Assembly: GCA_029547745.1 (NCBI GenBank)
Contig: JAKPOQ010000023.1
Location: 1 to 60,413 of the forward strand
Source of the DNA: Actinomycetes bacterium
GTDB lineage: Bacteria > Actinomycetota > Thermoleophilia > UBA2241
DNA length: 60,413 bases
Direction: 5' to 3'
Under the pieces are notes generated by a model. It ran no database searches. It was not told the origin of the DNA and saw nothing but the letters and a program-made list of their open reading frames with translations. A program made the position numbers and the translations under genes. The first letter of the stretch is position 1, and every line of letters starts with the position of its first letter. Below, one piece after another: positions 44,541-53,034 of the stretch.

Positions 44541-45002
44541 TCACAGCTTCGCCTCGCCGCCGGCGACGGCCGCCGCGTCGGCGACGGCGAACAACAGCTC
44601 GCCCCGACAGGCGAGCTGCCCGTCGACCGTCGCCCTGACGGCGGCCCGGCCGACCGCACCGCGCGTCGAGGTGATCGTCGCCTCGAGGACCAGCGTGTCC
44701 CCGGGCTTCACCAGACGCTTGAAGCGGACCTTGTCGATGCCCGCGAACAGGCCGATCTTGCCCTCCCCGCCGCCGGCGCTCGCCGCCGCCACCGAGGCGG
44801 CCTGGGCGAGCGCCTCGACGATGAGAACGCCGGGCATGACGGGGTTCCCGGGGAAGTGCCCGGCGAACCAGAAGTCGTCGTCACGCAACGTGCGCCGGGC
44901 GACACAACGTACGCCCGGCTCGAGATCGTCCACCTGGTCGAGCAACAGGAAGGGTGGGCGGTGCGGGAGCAGCGCCTCGATCTGTGCACGGTCGAGCGTC
45001 AC
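44541..45002 (-). CDS. fabZ: 3-hydroxyacyl-ACP dehydratase
   Basis: A 153-residue hot-dog-fold dehydratase: LLPHRPPFLLLDQV, the catalytic His in AGHFPGNPVMPGVLIVEALAQA, and KVRFKRLVKPGDTL. A pair of GTG codons (45005, 45002) competes; the second has better spacing to GAGAGG. It starts 10 nt after the anti-sigma gene. Confidence 0.93.
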   Translation of the reverse strand: MTLDRAQIEALLPHRPPFLLLDQVDDLEPGVRCVARRTLRDDDFWFAGHFPGNPVMPGVLIVEALAQAASVAAASAGGGEGKIGLFAGIDKVRFKRLVKPGDTLVLEATITSTRGAVGRAAVRATVDGQLACRGELLFAVADAAAVAGGEAKL

Positions 45003-45012
45003 CACGGTCCTC

Positions 45013-45468
45013 TCATCGCCGTGCCGCCCCAGCGGCTCGGGAGACCCTCGTCTTGGCCTGGTCCTGCCCGCGACGCCGGCCGAAGCCGATGACGACGGCG
45101 ACCAGGGCGATCGCCCAGCCGAGGAGGTTCTTGACGGGCATCGTCCGGCCGCCCGGCAGCCTGACCCTGCCGAGGGACTGGTCAAGCCACTCGAGCACAT
45201 CACTCACGACGTCGGCGAGCGGCCGCGGCGAGCCGGGCAACGGCTCCGTGGCGACGGCCGTCATGACCCTGTTCGCAAAACCCGCCGGCGGCGCCAGCGG
45301 CACATCGCCCCACGCGGCCAGCGTGCCGCGCAGCGCGCTCAGCTCGCGGAACTCGAGCGAACAGTCAGGGCAGAAGGCGAGGTGCCGCTGGAACTCGGCG
45401 GTCTCGAGGTACCCGAGCTCGCCGTCGATGTACCGGTTCATGAGGGCGCGGACGCCGCTGCAGTCCAT
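45013..45468 (-). CDS. Anti-sigma factor with zf-HC2 domain
   Basis: A 151-residue membrane protein. The zinc-binding anti-sigma motif is clear: MDCSGVRALMNRYIDGELGYLETAEFQRHLAFCPDC (H-x3-C-x2-C). One membrane helix (LLGWAIALVAVVIGF) near the C terminus. ATG overlaps the sigma stop (TGATG), so the pair is coupled. It should hold the sigma factor at the membrane until a signal releases it. Confidence 0.9.
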   Translation of the reverse strand: MDCSGVRALMNRYIDGELGYLETAEFQRHLAFCPDCSLEFRELSALRGTLAAWGDVPLAPPAGFANRVMTAVATEPLPGSPRPLADVVSDVLEWLDQSLGRVRLPGGRTMPVKNLLGWAIALVAVVIGFGRRRGQDQAKTRVSRAAGAARR

Positions 45469-46031
45469 CAGGCCTCCCGCTCGGCGCGCAGGCGCAGACG
45501 CAGGGCGGCGCGGCCGCGATGGACCATGACCTTGACGGTGCCGAGCGGACGCCCCGTCAGCTCGGCGATCTCGTGGTACGGAAGGCCGTACACGTCGCGG
45601 AGCACGGTGGGCGTCCGGTAGTCCTCGGGCAGGTCGGCGAGGGCGCGGGCGATGGTCGCCGCGTCGATCCCCGGCGCGAGGGCCGCCGCCTCGCCGGCGA
45701 CCTCGGGAACGTCCACCGGTTCGGGCCGGCGCCGCTCGCGCCGCTGGGCGTCGATGGCCGCCGTCAGGGCGAGGCGGAAGAGCCACGTCGAGAACGACGC
45801 CTCGCTGCGGTACTGGGGCAGCGAGCGGTAGCAGCGCAGGAAGGCGTCCTGGGCCGCGTCTTCGGCGTCGGCGTGGTTGCCGAGCACGTTGTAGGCCACC
45901 GAGTACACCATGTGCTGGTACCGCTCCACGATCATCCTGAACGCCTGGCGCTCGCCCGCCGCGGCCCGCGCGAGATCGGCAGGCGACGGGTCGGCGGGCA
46001 GACGCCACTTTTCCCAGTTAGACGAAGCCAT
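45468..46031 (-). CDS. ECF-type RNA polymerase sigma factor
   Basis: A 187-residue group-4 sigma factor. Region 2: ERYQHMVYSVAYNVLGNHADAEDAAQDAFLR; region 4: LPEDYRTPTVLRDVYGLPYHEIAELTGRPLGTVKVMVHRGRAAL, with the helix-turn-helix. No ribosome site precedes ATG 46031; a TAACCT element 9 nt upstream could give a leaderless transcript. It heads the fab cluster. Confidence 0.92.
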   Translation of the reverse strand: MASSNWEKWRLPADPSPADLARAAAGERQAFRMIVERYQHMVYSVAYNVLGNHADAEDAAQDAFLRCYRSLPQYRSEASFSTWLFRLALTAAIDAQRRERRRPEPVDVPEVAGEAAALAPGIDAATIARALADLPEDYRTPTVLRDVYGLPYHEIAELTGRPLGTVKVMVHRGRAALRLRLRAEREA

Positions 46032-46104
46032 GGGCTGAAAGGTTACAACGGCCCTGTGCCTACTGCGCCGGGCACGGTTTGCAGACGGGTAAGCTCTCCC
46101 TCGG

Positions 46105-47937
46105 ATGAGGACGTTCTGGCGCATCACCAAGCTTCTCGGCGACTACAAGCGGCTCACCGTCGCCGGCTTCGCCCTCGCCTTCGCGCAGATGGGCCTGAGT
46201 CTGCTGGTCCCGCGTGTCACGCAGCTCGCCATCGACCGCGCCCTGCTTGGCGGCGACAGCCATATGCTGGTCTGGTACGGGCTGGGGCTGATCGGTGTCG
46301 GCGCGGTCCGCTTCGCCGTCGGCGTCGGACGGCGCCTGACGACCGGCAAGGCCAGCCTGGGCATCGAGTACGACCTCCGCCAGCGCCTCTGGTCCCACCT
46401 TCTACGTCAACCGTTCGCCTACTTCGACCGCTGGCCCACCGGCCAGCTGATGTCCCGGTTGATGAGCGACATCACCAACGTGCGCATGTTCCTCGGGTAC
46501 GGCATGGTCTTCTTCGCCGTCAACGTCGTCATGATCCTCGCCATCGCCGTCATCTTGCTGGCGCTCGACTGGCGTCTCGCCCTGCTGTCGCTCGCGTTTC
46601 TTCCGGCCCTCCTCCTCGTGACCTGGCGCTTCAGCCGCAGGCTGCGGCCGATCCTCAGGGACGTCCAGCAGCGCATTGCCGACGTCACGGCGGCGGCCGA
46701 GGAGAACGTCGTCGGGTCGCGCATCGTGCGCATCTTCGCCCGCGAGGACGACGAGATGGCGAAGTTCAGCGACCGCAGCACGCGCGTGTTCGAGGCCAGC
46801 GTCGCCGCCGCCCGCACGCGCGCCGTCTACGTCCCTCTGATCGCCTTCCTGCCCAACCTCGCGGTCGCCTTCCTCCTCTGGTACGGCGGGCGCCAGGTCG
46901 TCCAGGGGAGTCTCACCCTGGGCGAGCTTGTCGCCTTCTACACGTACCTCATGATGCTCGTGTACCCGGCGCAGGTGATCGGCTGGCTCACCGGCCTCGC
47001 ACAGCGCGCGATGGCCAGCGGGGAGCGCATCTACGAGCTGCTCGACGCGCCCATCGAGATGGAGGAACGACCGGACGCGGCGCCGCTGCCGCAGGCGGCC
47101 GGCGCCGTGACGTTCGACCGGGTGAGCTTCGCGTACGGCGACCGGCGCGTCCTCGAGGATGTGAGCCTCGAGGTGCCCGCCGGTCGCACCGTCGCCCTCG
47201 TCGGTCACACGGGCTGCGGCAAGACCACGCTCGCCAACCTCGTGCCGCGCTTCTACGACGTCAGCGGCGGACGGGTCCTCGTCGACGGGCACGACGTCCG
47301 CGACCTGAAGCTCGCCGACCTGCGCCGCCACATCGGTGTCGTCACCCAGGACCCCTTCCTCTTCTCGGCCTCCATCGCCGAGAACATCCGCGCCGGGCGT
47401 CCCGAGGCGAGCGCGGGGGAGGTGCGCGCGGCGGCGAGGATCGCCCAAGCGGACGAGTTCATCGCCGCGCTGCCCGACGGCTACGACACGGTGGTCGGCG
47501 AACGCGGCCTCACGCTCTCGGGCGGTCAGCGCCAGCGCCTGGCGATCGCCCGCGCCCTCGTCATGGACCCGCGCATCCTCATCCTCGACGACGCCACCTC
47601 GAGCGTCGACGTCGAGACCGAGTCGCGGATCCGCGCCGCTCTGGCCGACGTGACGGAGGGACGCACGACGTTCATCGTCGCCCACCGCCCGTCGACGATC
47701 TCGCTCGCCGACGAGGTCGTCGTGCTCGATCACGGGCGCATCGTCGCGCGCGGCACGCACGACGAGCTCCTCGCCGCCGGCGGCCACTACGCGCACATGT
47801 TCGGTGACGCCGAGGCGCGGCGCTGCGACCTCGACGCGGTCTTCGCACAGGAGTCGGGCGCCGCGGCCGGCGGCGAAGAGCCGGCCCCGGTGCGGCGGCC
47901 GGCCGGCTGGCCGGCCGCCGCAGGAGGGCCGGCCTGA
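46105..47937 (+). CDS. ABC exporter half-transporter, degenerate-site subunit
   Basis: A 610-residue protein: six-helix membrane domain, then the ATPase with Walker A GHTGCGKTT, signature LSGGQRQRLAIARAL and Walker B ILILDDATSSVD. The catalytic Glu after Walker B is Asp, as in the inactive site of heterodimeric exporters (LmrC, BmrC, TM287). The H-loop AHRPST is kept. The C-terminal 40 residues are Ala/Pro-rich and contain a 14-bp hairpin. TGATG overlap with the next subunit. Confidence 0.93.
   Translation: MRTFWRITKLLGDYKRLTVAGFALAFAQMGLSLLVPRVTQLAIDRALLGGDSHMLVWYGLGLIGVGAVRFAVGVGRRLTTGKASLGIEYDLRQRLWSHLLRQPFAYFDRWPTGQLMSRLMSDITNVRMFLGYGMVFFAVNVVMILAIAVILLALDWRLALLSLAFLPALLLVTWRFSRRLRPILRDVQQRIADVTAAAEENVVGSRIVRIFAREDDEMAKFSDRSTRVFEASVAAARTRAVYVPLIAFLPNLAVAFLLWYGGRQVVQGSLTLGELVAFYTYLMMLVYPAQVIGWLTGLAQRAMASGERIYELLDAPIEMEERPDAAPLPQAAGAVTFDRVSFAYGDRRVLEDVSLEVPAGRTVALVGHTGCGKTTLANLVPRFYDVSGGRVLVDGHDVRDLKLADLRRHIGVVTQDPFLFSASIAENIRAGRPEASAGEVRAAARIAQADEFIAALPDGYDTVVGERGLTLSGGQRQRLAIARALVMDPRILILDDATSSVDVETESRIRAALADVTEGRTTFIVAHRPSTISLADEVVVLDHGRIVARGTHDELLAAGGHYAHMFGDAEARRCDLDAVFAQESGAAAGGEEPAPVRRPAGWPAAAGGPA
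47891..47922 (+). repeat. 14-bp inverted repeat in the ABC subunit 1 tail
   Basis: TGCGGCGGCCGGCC and its complement with loop GGCT, 15 nt before the stop. It encodes RRPAGWPAAA in a non-conserved tail, just ahead of the second subunit. Confidence 0.65.
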
Positions 47938-49757
47938 TGGCCGCCGCCGGCTCGACCTCCCGCGACGGGGGCTCCGCCGTGGCGGAGCTGCGCGGCTGGG
48001 ACGCGTTCCTGCACCTCGCCCGTGAGCTGCGCCTCGCCCGGCTGGCGCGTTTCGCCTCCCCATACTGGCAGCGGGCACTGCTCAGCGTCGTCGCCATGGT
48101 CGTCGTCGTCCTTAGCGGGCTCGCCGTCCCCTACCTTCTCAAGATCGCCATCGATGAGGGCATCCAGGCGGGCGACCTCCACACCCTGGACCTTGTCGTC
48201 ATCGGCTTCGTCGTCGTCGCCTCCCTCAACCTGGGAGCCAGCTACGTCCAAACGTACCTGACGAGCTGGGTCGGCGAGCACGTGGTCCTCGACCTGCGAC
48301 GGGCGCTGTTCGCCCATATCCAGAAGCTCTCCATGGATTTCTTCAGCCGCCAGAAGACGGGCTGGATCGTCTCGCGCCTGACCAACGACATCGACGCCCT
48401 CAGCGAGCTCGTCACCGAGGGCGTCACGTCCCTGGTGACGAACGGCCTCACGCTGGCCGGAGCGATCGTGTTCCTCTTCGTCCTCGACTGGCGCCTCGCC
48501 CTGGCGACGCTGAGCATCATGCCCGTCGTCGTCGCCGCGACGTTGGTCTTCCGGGCGCGCTCAGCGCGGGCCTACGCCCTCGTCCGCGACCGCCTCGCCG
48601 CGGTGAGCGCCCACCTGCAGGAGTCGATCTCCGGGGTGCGTGTCCTCAAGGCGTTCCGCCGCGAGGCCGCCGACCGCGCGGCCTTCGCGCGCGTGAACGC
48701 CGAGTACCGCGACGTGAACATGCGGACCGTCGTCCAGAGCGGCGTCTACTTCCCGTTCGTCGAGTTCATGAGCGCCGTCGGGACGGTCATCGTCCTCTGG
48801 TACGGGGGCTCGCTCGTGAGCGGCGGACAGTTGCGCATCGGCGTCCTCGTCGCCTTCATCGCCTACCTCTCCAGCTTCTTCGACCCGCTGCAGCAGCTCT
48901 CGCAGTTGTACAACACCTTCCAGGCCTCGATGGCGGCGGTGCAGAAGATCTTCACCGTCCTCGACACCGAGCCCGACATGCTCGACGCGCCCGACGCTGT
49001 CCCGCTGCCCCCTGTCGCCGGCGACCTCGAGCTGCGCCATGTGACCTTCGGCTACTCCGAGGACGAGCCGGTGCTCCGCGACGTGAGCTTCGCCGTCCCG
49101 GCCGGCCGCACGATCGCCCTCGTCGGCGCGACCGGAGCGGGCAAGTCGACGCTCGTCAAGCTGTTGGCGCGCTTCTACGACCCAGAGGAAGGAGCGGTCC
49201 TGATCGACGGCCACGACCTGCGCACGGTCACGGGACGCTCACTGCGCAAGCAGCTCGCCGTCGTGCCGCAGGAGCCGTTCCTCTTCTCGGGGTCGCTGCT
49301 CGACAACATCCGTTTCGCGCGCCCTTCGGCGCGCCGCGACGAGGTCGAGCGCGTGGCTCGCGTGGTCGGCGCCCACGAGTTCATCAGCGCCCTGCCCGAC
49401 GGCTATGACACCGAGGTCCAGGAGGGGGGCGGAGGTCTCTCGACCGGCCAACGGCAGCTCGTCTCGTTCGCGCGAGCACTCCTCGCCGACCCTAAGGTCC
49501 TCATCCTCGACGAGGCGACCTCGAGCGTCGACGCCGAGAGCGAGCGTCACATCGAGGCGGCTATGGAGGCGCTCTTCAGAGACCGCACCGCGGTCATCGT
49601 CGCCCACCGCCTGAGCACCGTGCGCCACGCCGACGAGATCCTCGTCGTCGACGCGGGGCGCATCGTCGAACGCGGGTCGCACGACGAGCTGTTGGCGCAC
49701 GGAGGGAGGTACGCGGAGCTCTACCGCGAGTGGCAGGCGACGGGCCGCACGCTCTGA
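47937..49757 (+). CDS. ABC exporter half-transporter, catalytic-site subunit
   Basis: A 606-residue partner of the preceding protein. Walker A GATGAGKST, Walker B VLILDEATSSVD with the catalytic Glu, but signature LSTGQRQLVSFARAL in place of LSGGQ. In a head-to-tail dimer the good site joins its Walker motifs with the LSGGQ of subunit 1, and the poor site joins the Asp of subunit 1 with this LSTGQ. A heterodimeric lipid or drug exporter is likely. Confidence 0.93.
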   Translation: MAAAGSTSRDGGSAVAELRGWDAFLHLARELRLARLARFASPYWQRALLSVVAMVVVVLSGLAVPYLLKIAIDEGIQAGDLHTLDLVVIGFVVVASLNLGASYVQTYLTSWVGEHVVLDLRRALFAHIQKLSMDFFSRQKTGWIVSRLTNDIDALSELVTEGVTSLVTNGLTLAGAIVFLFVLDWRLALATLSIMPVVVAATLVFRARSARAYALVRDRLAAVSAHLQESISGVRVLKAFRREAADRAAFARVNAEYRDVNMRTVVQSGVYFPFVEFMSAVGTVIVLWYGGSLVSGGQLRIGVLVAFIAYLSSFFDPLQQLSQLYNTFQASMAAVQKIFTVLDTEPDMLDAPDAVPLPPVAGDLELRHVTFGYSEDEPVLRDVSFAVPAGRTIALVGATGAGKSTLVKLLARFYDPEEGAVLIDGHDLRTVTGRSLRKQLAVVPQEPFLFSGSLLDNIRFARPSARRDEVERVARVVGAHEFISALPDGYDTEVQEGGGGLSTGQRQLVSFARALLADPKVLILDEATSSVDAESERHIEAAMEALFRDRTAVIVAHRLSTVRHADEILVVDAGRIVERGSHDELLAHGGRYAELYREWQATGRTL

Positions 49758-49779
49758 GGCGTGCGGCCCGTCGCCTGCC
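49732..49779 (+). terminator. 21-bp hairpin spanning the stop codon of the ABC operon
   Basis: GGCAGGCGACGGGCCGCACG (arm 49732-49752) pairs exactly over 21 bp with 49759-49779; the 6-nt loop TCTGAG holds the TGA stop. No U-tract. Position after the last gene of the operon argues for a terminator. Confidence 0.7.
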
Positions 49780-49858
49780 CGACACGCGGCCGCCGCCCGA
49801 GGGAGGGACGGTATACTGGGTGCGACGTCATCTTCGGTCCGGCAGGGACATCCACCTC

Positions 49859-50329
49859 GTGGCCCAGGTACGCGAAGCGACATCGGCAGGAGGCGTCGTC
49901 GTCCGCGATGACGACGGCCTCGAGGTGTGCCTCATCAACCCCACGGGACGGCGCGCCTGGGGTCTCCCCAAAGGAGGCGTCGAACCAGGCGAGAGTGACG
50001 CCGAGGCCGCCGTGCGCGAAGTGGCCGAAGAGACCGGCATCCGCGGCGAGGTCGAACGCGAGCTCGGTTCCATCGACTACTGGTTCGGGGTTCGCGGCGA
50101 CCGTGTCCACAAGACCGTGCGCTACTTCCTCGTCCACGCCCTGGGCGGCAGCACGACGGCGCACGACGACGAGGTCCGCGAGGCACGCTGGCTGCCCGTG
50201 CGGGAAGCCCTCACCCTCATGACGTATCCCAACGAGCGCGAGATGGTGCGCAGGGCGGCCATGGCCCTCGGCATCGACCTCGGCACTCGGGGCGGGCCGT
50301 CCGCCACGCAGGACGTGGGATCGTCGTGA
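49859..50329 (+). CDS. Nudix hydrolase
   Basis: A 156-residue Nudix protein with a complete box GGVEPGESDAEAAVREVAEE followed by TGI. SAGGVVVRDDDGLEVCLI precedes it and HKTVRYFLVHALGG, EVREARWLPVREAL follow, as in diadenosine polyphosphate or (d)NTP hydrolases. GTG 49859 (VAQVREATSAGG) is my choice; GTG 49820 is another. TATACT at 49811-49816 may be its -10. Its stop overlaps the next start (GTGA). Confidence 0.88.
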   Translation: MAQVREATSAGGVVVRDDDGLEVCLINPTGRRAWGLPKGGVEPGESDAEAAVREVAEETGIRGEVERELGSIDYWFGVRGDRVHKTVRYFLVHALGGSTTAHDDEVREARWLPVREALTLMTYPNEREMVRRAAMALGIDLGTRGGPSATQDVGSS

Positions 50330-51126
50330 AGCTGACCCTCCTCGGCACGCAGGGGTGGATCCCCACGAGGGAACGTGCGACGACGTGCTTCGCCGTCGAG
50401 GACGGCGAACGACTGCTCGTCTTCGACGCTGGGACGGGACTGAGCCGGCTCGCCCGGCCGCCCTTCCAGCCGCTGGTCGAGAGGTCGCGTGAGATCCATG
50501 TGCTGCTCACGCACTACCATCTCGATCACACCTGCGGCCTCGCTTACCTTCCCGGCATCTTCCCCGGCCGCCACGTGACCGTCCATGCGCCGGCGGCGTC
50601 CCTCACGGGGGTCGACCCCGGGCGGGCGCTCGAGGATCTCATCCGCCCGCCCTACAACCCCCGGGAGTGGCGCCGGCTCGACGGCGTCGAGCTCCGCGAG
50701 GTGCAAGCCGGCGCCAACGACATCGCCGGCCACCGGGTCGTCGTCCGCGCGCAGCAGCACACCGACACGAGCGTCGCCTACCGCCTCGACGACGCTCTCG
50801 TCGTCTCCACGGACACGGCGGCCGACCCGGCCACGGCCGAGTTCGCCGCGGGGGCGTCGGTACTCCTGCACGAGGCGTGGTACTTGGGCGGCGGGCCGCC
50901 GGCGACGGCGAGCGCCTCGCCGCCGCCCGGCTACGCCGGCCACAGCGAGGCGCTCGCCGTCGCCGCTCTGGCCGCCGCCGCCCGAGTAGGCCGGCTCGTC
51001 TTCGTCCACCTGAACCCGCTCGAGGACGAGACAGCGTACACGGCCATGGCCGCGGCGGCGCGCAGAGTCTTCCGCGCCGTCGAGGTAGGATCGGACGGCG
51101 CGCGCTTCTCGCTCGACCTGATGTGA
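50326..51126 (+). CDS. MBL-fold metal-dependent hydrolase
   Basis: A 266-residue metallo-beta-lactamase-fold protein, RNase Z-like group. Motif II is LLTHYHLDHTCGL (HxHxDH), later metal ligands are QQHTDTS, STDTA and YAGHSEALAVA; FVHLNP ends the core. It may be a phosphodiesterase or nuclease. GTG start overlaps the Nudix stop. Confidence 0.85.
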   Translation: MKLTLLGTQGWIPTRERATTCFAVEDGERLLVFDAGTGLSRLARPPFQPLVERSREIHVLLTHYHLDHTCGLAYLPGIFPGRHVTVHAPAASLTGVDPGRALEDLIRPPYNPREWRRLDGVELREVQAGANDIAGHRVVVRAQQHTDTSVAYRLDDALVVSTDTAADPATAEFAAGASVLLHEAWYLGGGPPATASASPPPGYAGHSEALAVAALAAAARVGRLVFVHLNPLEDETAYTAMAAAARRVFRAVEVGSDGARFSLDLM

Positions 51127-51202
51127 GATGACCTGAGCGCCTCCGGGAGCCGTGTTCGACAGGTCCCGACGTAGGCGCGAACACTCGGCAACGGAGGCAC
51201 GG

Positions 51203-51787
51203 GTGGACCACAGGCGCAACACGAGACTCATGGTCGTGGCCCTCGTCGTCGTCGTCGCCGTCGTCGCGTTGTTGCCGGCGCTCATCGCCTATCGCTACAC
51301 CTCGCCCGAACAACGTGACACCTTCGTGCGCCGGCCCTGGCGAGGTTGGTCGTTCGTCGTCGCGGCTCTGCGCGTGCCCGGGGACTCCGAGCTCAAGACC
51401 TCCGGGCAGGCGCTGCGCAAGGCGGACTGGCTCTTCGAGGACACGCTGATCGAGCCGCAGGAGGTCCAACTGCTCTTCGTCACGGCCGACGAACCCTATG
51501 CGTTCACGCAGGACGTCGGCGGGCGACTTGTCACGGCCCAGGTCACGCCGAGCTATCGGTTCATCTGGGAGGTGCGCGGCACGGTCCCCTCTTCGGCGGG
51601 GGGGGCGAGCGGGTCGCGGTCGCTCGTCGTCGCCCTGCTCGACTACGAGACCGGACGACTGCTCTACGACGTCCGCCAGGACCTGCCTGAGGACGTGTTC
51701 GAGGAGCCCGCGCCGTCCGCGCCGTCCGCGGCGCCCGGCTCGTCCGCGCCGGCGTCGGGAGCGCCTTTGCCGGCGTCTACGCCGTGA
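51203..51787 (+). CDS. Membrane-anchored hypothetical protein
   Basis: A 194-residue protein: one N-terminal membrane helix (MVVALVVVVAVVALLPALIAY), a 120-residue extracytoplasmic domain (ADWLFEDTLIEPQEVQLLFVTADEPYAF, YRFIWEVRGT, VVALLDYETGRLLYDVR) and an Ala/Pro/Ser tail. GTG 51203 has ACGGAGG upstream. No family recognised. It overlaps the PIG-V-like gene by 4 nt (GTGA) and may work with it. Confidence 0.7.
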   Translation: MDHRRNTRLMVVALVVVVAVVALLPALIAYRYTSPEQRDTFVRRPWRGWSFVVAALRVPGDSELKTSGQALRKADWLFEDTLIEPQEVQLLFVTADEPYAFTQDVGGRLVTAQVTPSYRFIWEVRGTVPSSAGGASGSRSLVVALLDYETGRLLYDVRQDLPEDVFEEPAPSAPSAAPGSSAPASGAPLPASTP

Positions 51788-53019
51788 AGGCGGCCAGGCT
51801 GCTCGGCGACCACGGCGGCCCGCCGATGCGGGCCGCCGTGGTCGCCGCCGGGAGCCGCCTCTTCATCTTCGCCGTCGGGCTCGCCGCCGTGGCCCTCCTC
51901 GGCATCAGTCATCCCGAGTGGGCGTGGCGCTTCCCGGAGGGCGCTGAGACGTTCAAGGGCGTCCTCGGGTCGCTTCTCAACCCGTGGGCGCACTGGGACG
52001 GCGTCTGGTACATCAAGATCGCTCGCGCCGGCTATGCGGACGCGGACGGGAGCACGGCCTTCTTCCCGCTGTACCCGCTCATCCTGCGCTACGCGGGCTA
52101 CCTGTTCGACGGGAACCTCGTGGTCACCGGCATCGCCGTCTCGCTCCTCTGCTTCGCGGGCAGCGCCTGGTTCCTCTACAGGCTGGTGGCGCAGGACTTC
52201 GACGACAAGGTCGCCTCGCGGGCGGTCGTCTATCTGTGCTTGTTCCCGACGTCGTTCTTCCTGCAGGCCGTCTACACCGAGTCGCTCTTTCTGGTGCTCT
52301 CCCTCGCCTGCTTCTTCTGGGCCCGGGAAGGGAGGTGGCGGCTCTCCGGCCTCGCCGGCCTGCTCGCCACGCTGACGCGAAGTACCGGCGTCCTCCTGCT
52401 CGTGCCGATGGCCGTGTACTACTTCCAGCGTCGTGGCTGGCGCCTGCGGCGCGCCGACGCCGACAGCGCCAACCTGCTGATGGTCGCCGAGGGTCTCCTC
52501 ATCTGGATGGCGTACCTCAGCCTGAGCTTCGGCAAGCCGTTCCTGTTCGCCGAGGCCCAGGACCAGTGGCGGCGAAGCACGATGCTGCCCAACTTCTCGA
52601 TCGCCCGCGCGCTGGAGGCGGCGGCGCAGGGCGCGCGCCAGTTGCTCTCGGGCCAGTACCTGGACCTCTACTGGCCCGTCGCGGCGCCGGGCGACGCCTA
52701 TTCGGTCGCCGCCGCAAACCTCATCGCGCTCGCCTTCCTGGCCGTCTCGGCGGCCTGCCTCGCCTACGGCCTGCGCCGCCTGCCGCCAGCCTACTCGCTG
52801 TACGGGGTCGTCTCGGTCGTCTATCCGCTCTGCTTCCCCGCCACATACGTGCCCCTGCTCTCGCTCCCGCGCTTCGTCCTCGCGGCCTTCCCGGTCTTCG
52901 TCGCCCTGGCCCTGTACACGCGCGACCGCCCGCGCGCCCACCGCGCGGTCGTCGTCGCGATGGTCCTCGCCCTGGCCGCGCTCACGGTCCGCTTCGCGCG
53001 CTTCGAGTGGGTCGCCTGA
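51784..53019 (+). CDS. PIG-V-like mannosyltransferase membrane protein
   Basis: A 411-residue protein with about 10 membrane helices. HWDGVWYIKIARAGY near residue 70 is the WDxxWY loop of PIG-V-type and related GT-C transferases, where the Asp is catalytic; AFFPLYPLILR and FLQAVYTESLFLVLSL also fit. It would use a polyprenyl-phosphate sugar outside the membrane, possibly one made by the GT2 at 56847. A 20-bp hairpin covers codons 7-21, and an in-frame ATG (51826) lies in it. Confidence 0.82.
   Translation: MKAARLLGDHGGPPMRAAVVAAGSRLFIFAVGLAAVALLGISHPEWAWRFPEGAETFKGVLGSLLNPWAHWDGVWYIKIARAGYADADGSTAFFPLYPLILRYAGYLFDGNLVVTGIAVSLLCFAGSAWFLYRLVAQDFDDKVASRAVVYLCLFPTSFFLQAVYTESLFLVLSLACFFWAREGRWRLSGLAGLLATLTRSTGVLLLVPMAVYYFQRRGWRLRRADADSANLLMVAEGLLIWMAYLSLSFGKPFLFAEAQDQWRRSTMLPNFSIARALEAAAQGARQLLSGQYLDLYWPVAAPGDAYSVAAANLIALAFLAVSAACLAYGLRRLPPAYSLYGVVSVVYPLCFPATYVPLLSLPRFVLAAFPVFVALALYTRDRPRAHRAVVVAMVLALAALTVRFARFEWVA
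51804..51847 (+). repeat. 20-bp inverted repeat inside the start of the PIG-V-like gene
   Basis: Arms 51804-51823 and 51828-51847 are exact complements (CGGCGACCACGGCGGCCCGC) with loop CGAT. It begins 17 nt after the upstream stop and covers codons 7-21. Confidence 0.85.
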
Positions 53020-53034
53020 CAAGGACGCGGCGAG

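Noticed and set aside
45519-47807. 762-aa plus-strand ORF over sigma and ABC genes
   Set aside because: Out of frame with motif-bearing genes; Arg-rich shadow.
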